9,985 bases of DNA, taken from assembly GCA_964398855.1 (NCBI GenBank), contig CAYNOQ010000090.1:1-9985 (forward strand), written 5' to 3'. The notes beneath the pieces were generated by a model. The model was not told the DNA's origin and did not search any database. It saw only the letters and a program-made list of their open reading frames with translations. This DNA comes from Mariniphaga sp964398855. GTDB lineage: Bacteria; Bacteroidota; Bacteroidia; Bacteroidales; Prolixibacteraceae. Positions within the stretch are counted from its first letter, which is position 1. Every line of letters begins with the position of its first letter. Shown here piece by piece: positions 6,862 through 9,985 of this stretch. A program made the translations under genes and the position numbers.

Positions 6862-9735
6862 TCAGAAGGAATAGCGCTGGCAGATTTTATTGTAGGGGCA
6901 ATACTTACAGACTTCCTTGTGCGGAGTTTGATAAAACTGACCTGAAGCCGAGAAAATCTCTTCAACCAACTCTTGCAGTTTTAATGGAAATTCATCTTCG
7001 GACTCGTCATAGAGCAGCTCTTCTTTTCTGTATTTGATATAGGGTTCAAAAGGAGTTTTGAAAAAATTCCTCAGAATATAAATTGCCGGTTTAATGGTTC
7101 CTGAAAATTCTGCACTGCTTTGATAGGTAAGGCAATAGATAAGCGCCTGCAAAATCTCCTTTTTTGGATGTTTTTTATCCTTTTCAAAAAGCTCATCGTA
7201 TTCACTGAATGATTTTGACTGGACAGTGCCGGTTTTGTAGTCAATTATGCGAAGCGTGTCTTCCGTGCGGTCAATCCGGTCAATTTTTCCCCCGATGTTC
7301 ACCGAAACCTGCTTGCCATCAATGTTGACATTTAGCTTGAATGTATAATCTTTTTCGAGAGAAATCAGCTGAAACGGAGCAAAGTTCTTATCGGTTTCAA
7401 GCAGCCCCTGAATGAAAGTTTTTGTGTTTTCAAAAAACAGAATGGTTTTCCCTTCCGGTTCTATTTTGCTTCCAAATGCAATTTCCTGTTTCAGTAGATG
7501 TTTTGCAATAGCCTGATAGATAGCGTTTTCAATATATTGCTTGTTTTTGGAAATTTTCTCTAAGTCGGTTTGGGTTATTGTTTTTCCCACAAAAGGAGCA
7601 TATAGAAATTCGATAACATCGTGGAAAATTCTGCCAAAAACCGGCCCGTCAATCTCATCTTTCATCTCTTCCGGTTCGGGCAGCTGAAGAATATAGCGGA
7701 AATAGAAACGAAGGCTGCATTGCAGCCAGGTGTTGATAGCAGTAGGGGAGAGCGGATATTTATGATTCACCCGCTCAAGCAGCAAAGCCGTTTTTTCAGG
7801 TGAACCATCAATAACGATGGGATTTGCCGGTTCATTGGAAAACCTGAAATCAAGTCCCGATTTTTCAACTTTCAGTTTCGTGTCATACAGCAGCTGAAAA
7901 CCGTATCTGCTCAGTTCGCCCGTACCAATTCCTTCTTTTATGGTGCTGTAAGTGGCGGTAATGTTTTGAGCACGCTGAATAAGCCGGTAGAAATGGTAGG
8001 CATAAATGGCGTCCTGCCCTTCAATGCCGGGCAATCCAAAACCTTTGCGCAGGTTGTATGGAATGAATGAGGGAGCGCTGAGCGGTTTTGGCCATTTGTT
8101 CTCATTCAAACCCAGAATAATCAAGTTTTTGAAATCGAGACAGCGGGTTTCCAAAATTCCCATTACCTGCAATCCGCTAAGCGGTTCGCCTTCAAACGGC
8201 ACGGATACAGCTCCAATGTACTGACCGAACAGCCGGAAAAATACCGTATCGCTAATGGTGCGGCTCTGACCGGAAATAACTTCTGAAATAACGGTATTCA
8301 GCTTTTCAACCGCCTGATAAATCATATAAATTATCTCTGTAAGAAGTTGATTTTCAGAAGATATTTTTTGAATATTTCTGTAGATGTATGCCAGGATTTC
8401 GAGAAACCAGGCGCCGTAATCTTCAACTTTTTCGGGTGTGGAAAAAATGAGTGAATGCAGTTCGGAAAAACAAACTGACTTCAACGGAATGGTAATCCGG
8501 TTTTTTTGTTTGGTTTCAGCTAAGAAGCTTTCGGTCTTTTCCGGCTCGGCACTTTGCAGCAGCTGGTGTGCAAGCAGATCGGTTACATAGCGGTGATAGC
8601 TGACAAAGCCGTCATTGCTGTCTTTTTTCCTGTTTTTCAACAGGTTAATCAGCAAGAGTAAAAATCCGTAAACGACTGAATTTTTTACCGGATAACCCAT
8701 GGTTACGTTCACTGTTTCAAAAAAATCAGGAACGGCGCCCAAAGCAGGGAAAAGCAAAGATTCATCCGCAAGTACAACCGCCGTGTTGTCAAATTCATCT
8801 TTAAGTCCGCTTTTGATATCTTCCAGAAAATGTGGAATTTCCTGTGCCTGTCCGTAATTGGATGAAACAGCCATCAACCGGATATTTTTCTTGGTAGAAA
8901 AGTTTGAAGCGTTGAAAGTGAAATTTTCCGGCGGGGGAAATGCTTTCAGGTTTTCTCGGATAAAACGACCCGCTTCATTTTTTAAATCTTCAAGATAAAA
9001 CAGATCGTAATCCCACAAAAAAACAGCTTTTTGCTGCTGTTTCAGCAGATTGAAAAAAGCCTTTTCACAACTGTTCAGTGCATTCAGTCCGATGAAATAG
9101 TATTTTTTAAACTCAAATTCCGGTATTTTGTCATTCATGCTTTCCACTACCTGTCTTGCAATCATTCCCTTGTATGCCGTTTCGTTTTTGGCGAGCAGCT
9201 TTTTAAAATCACTGTAAACCGGATAGAGAATTTGCCAGATAGAGATAAAATTTTGATGGTGCGGCTTTTCCCCCGTCCTGTAAAGCGTTCCCCAAAATTG
9301 CTCAATTGCAGCTTTTTGCTCCGGGGTGAGGTAGTCAAATAAATCTTCAATTCCCTTTAAATCAGCTAAATTGGTGAACAAATCCTTTGCGTTTATCAGG
9401 TAGCGGTCAATTTCGTTAAAATCGTTCAACAGCGCTTCACCCCAAAAATAGAAGTCGTCGAAACTTTCATTGCCGGGATTGTGTTTCCGAAAAATATCGT
9501 ATAGCTGAGAGATTAACTGAAGTTTTTCACCTTCCTGTAGGGTGGAAAAACCGGCAATAAGCTCATCAATGGTGGTTATTTTTGCTCCGATAACCGGAGA
9601 AGAAATCTGCTTTTGCAAATAGGCATTGAAAAAAACGCCGGCTCTGCGGTTTGGAAAAACGAGACAAATGTTATGAAGATCAGAAGAATGCCTTTCAAAA
9701 ATATAGGCTGCACACGCAGAAAGAAATTGTTCCAT
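6862..9735 (-). CDS. AddB-like PD-(D/E)XK nuclease with iron-sulfur staple
   Basis: This 957-residue protein belongs to the AddB/RecB-nuclease group that processes double-strand DNA ends for recombinational repair, normally in complex with a UvrD-like helicase (AddA). The N-terminus (ICLVFPNRRAG) matches the helicase-like fold of Bacteroidetes members, but no Walker A GxxGxGKT motif is present, so the region is probably structural. The middle holds LGLNENKWPKP and further AddB/RecC-like segments. The C-terminal nuclease shows His705 (GRIFHD), Asp819 (GGKIDRID), the DYK motif at 832-834 and Gln863/Tyr867. Four cysteines fit the AddB iron staple: Cys673 (WLQC), then Cys943, Cys946 and Cys952 in C-x2-C-x5-C spacing. 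No addA-like frame lies in the 250 nt upstream; the partner may be outside the window. The 9735 start is the first ATG giving the family N-terminus. A TAATTTTG element lies 35 nt upstream. Confidence 0.88.
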   Translation of the reverse strand: MEQFLSACAAYIFERHSSDLHNICLVFPNRRAGVFFNAYLQKQISSPVIGAKITTIDELIAGFSTLQEGEKLQLISQLYDIFRKHNPGNESFDDFYFWGEALLNDFNEIDRYLINAKDLFTNLADLKGIEDLFDYLTPEQKAAIEQFWGTLYRTGEKPHHQNFISIWQILYPVYSDFKKLLAKNETAYKGMIARQVVESMNDKIPEFEFKKYYFIGLNALNSCEKAFFNLLKQQQKAVFLWDYDLFYLEDLKNEAGRFIRENLKAFPPPENFTFNASNFSTKKNIRLMAVSSNYGQAQEIPHFLEDIKSGLKDEFDNTAVVLADESLLFPALGAVPDFFETVNVTMGYPVKNSVVYGFLLLLINLLKNRKKDSNDGFVSYHRYVTDLLAHQLLQSAEPEKTESFLAETKQKNRITIPLKSVCFSELHSLIFSTPEKVEDYGAWFLEILAYIYRNIQKISSENQLLTEIIYMIYQAVEKLNTVISEVISGQSRTISDTVFFRLFGQYIGAVSVPFEGEPLSGLQVMGILETRCLDFKNLIILGLNENKWPKPLSAPSFIPYNLRKGFGLPGIEGQDAIYAYHFYRLIQRAQNITATYSTIKEGIGTGELSRYGFQLLYDTKLKVEKSGLDFRFSNEPANPIVIDGSPEKTALLLERVNHKYPLSPTAINTWLQCSLRFYFRYILQLPEPEEMKDEIDGPVFGRIFHDVIEFLYAPFVGKTITQTDLEKISKNKQYIENAIYQAIAKHLLKQEIAFGSKIEPEGKTILFFENTKTFIQGLLETDKNFAPFQLISLEKDYTFKLNVNIDGKQVSVNIGGKIDRIDRTEDTLRIIDYKTGTVQSKSFSEYDELFEKDKKHPKKEILQALIYCLTYQSSAEFSGTIKPAIYILRNFFKTPFEPYIKYRKEELLYDESEDEFPLKLQELVEEIFSASGQFYQTPHKEVCKYCPYNKICQRYSF

Positions 9736-9770
9736 GAATAAATTTTTCCCGAAGATAAAAAATGAACGGC

Positions 9771-9778
9771 AAAATTAA
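9771..9778 (-). promoter_or_regulatory. candidate Bacteroidetes -7 element for the nuclease gene
   Basis: On the minus strand the bases read TAATTTTG, an exact match to the Bacteroidetes -7 consensus TAnnTTTG. It lies 35 nt upstream of the nuclease ATG, implying a leader of about 30 nt. The expected -33 TTTG is not found at about 19-23 nt further upstream, and the region is AT-rich, so a chance match is possible. Confidence 0.35.
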
Positions 9779-9810
9779 AACAAAAAGCGCAGCTATCCCT
9801 TTGAGATAAT

Positions 9811-9970
9811 TTTCTCTGTATTTCTTAGTGTTCTCTGCGATGAATTTTCTTGAATTTTCGCCACGAAAGCCTGCCTGCCCACCGACAGGCACTAAATCAC
9901 GAAGATTCACAAGGTTTTTTTCAAATATTCTTTTCGTGAATTTTAGTGTTTTGGAGCCTTAGTGGCATTT
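9811..9970. repeat. intergenic repeat tract with short related motifs
   Basis: The stretch carries recurring short phrases rather than a gene. On the minus strand these include GCCACTAAGGC, AACACTAAAATTCACGAA, GTGAATCTTCGTGATTTAGTGCC and GAACACTAAGAAATACAGAG, built from CACTAA and CACGAA units. On the plus strand TGAATTTTCT TGAATTTTCG is a near-perfect tandem 10-mer (9841-9860). A short GC-rich imperfect hairpin, GCCTGCC (9873-9879) with GACAGGC (9884-9890), sits in the middle. Such tracts recur between genes in many Bacteroidetes and environmental genomes, as I recall. The minus-strand open frame across it (9695-9910) looks like a by-product. The tract is directly upstream of the nuclease gene. 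Confidence 0.45.
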
Positions 9971-9985
9971 TTTAAACTTAACTTT

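Noticed and set aside
9695..9910. 71-codon minus-strand frame with a hydrophobic segment upstream of the nuclease
   Set aside because: It overlaps the nuclease start and is mostly translated from the intergenic repeat tract; no family resemblance is seen.
9857..9915. Possible tRNA or small RNA in the GC-rich patch of the right intergenic region
   Set aside because: No cloverleaf arms, T-loop or other conserved RNA signature is present; the patch fits the surrounding repeat tract.
1..9985. CRISPR array, insertion sequence or prophage signs
   Set aside because: No regularly spaced repeats, transposase, integrase or terminal inverted repeats with target duplications are visible.

Overview
The window looks like a chromosomal piece of a Bacteroidetes-type bacterium, probably from a draft or metagenome assembly. 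The basis is the family of the minus-strand AddB-like nuclease, start codons without clear Shine-Dalgarno sites, one secreted-protein start of the kind common in that phylum (signal peptide, then 'ADFSVN'), and AT-rich intergenic DNA carrying degenerate repeats. This placement is inference from protein style; no marker gene was searched. A run of exactly 100 N at 2358-2457 marks an assembly gap, so the order and distance of what lies left and right of it are not proven.

Layout: 1-170 is an AT-rich leader with a degenerate 7-nt repeat. 171-2096 (+) is AMP-forming acetyl-CoA synthetase (acs). 2268-2357 (+) is the first 30 codons of a secreted protein cut off by the gap. 2590-5295 (+) is a 901-residue fusion of an ADP-forming acyl-CoA synthetase and a C-terminal GNAT acetyltransferase (Pat/YfiQ architecture). 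5303-5341 is a perfect 15-bp inverted repeat. 5357-6103 (+) is a sirtuin NAD-dependent protein deacylase. 6151-6849 (+) is trmD. 6862-9735 (-) is a 957-residue AddB-like iron-staple PD-(D/E)XK nuclease, convergent with trmD. 9736-9985 is a repeat-rich intergenic region that also holds the likely promoter of the nuclease.

The notable theme is acetate/acetyl-CoA metabolism with its own control by protein acetylation. Acs carries the conserved C-terminal lysine (K599) that is acetylated in known Acs enzymes. The fusion protein has the domain architecture of the enzyme that acetylates it, and the sirtuin is the type that reverses the modification. Unlike enterobacterial Pat, the fusion keeps the phosphohistidine (H257) and the other residues needed for ADP-forming acetyl-CoA synthetase catalysis. 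It may therefore both convert acetyl-CoA to acetate plus ATP and switch off the opposing AMP-forming enzyme. The fusion and sirtuin are securely adjacent; acs is linked to them only across the gap. TrmD and the AddB-like protein are housekeeping functions (tRNA modification, DNA repair).
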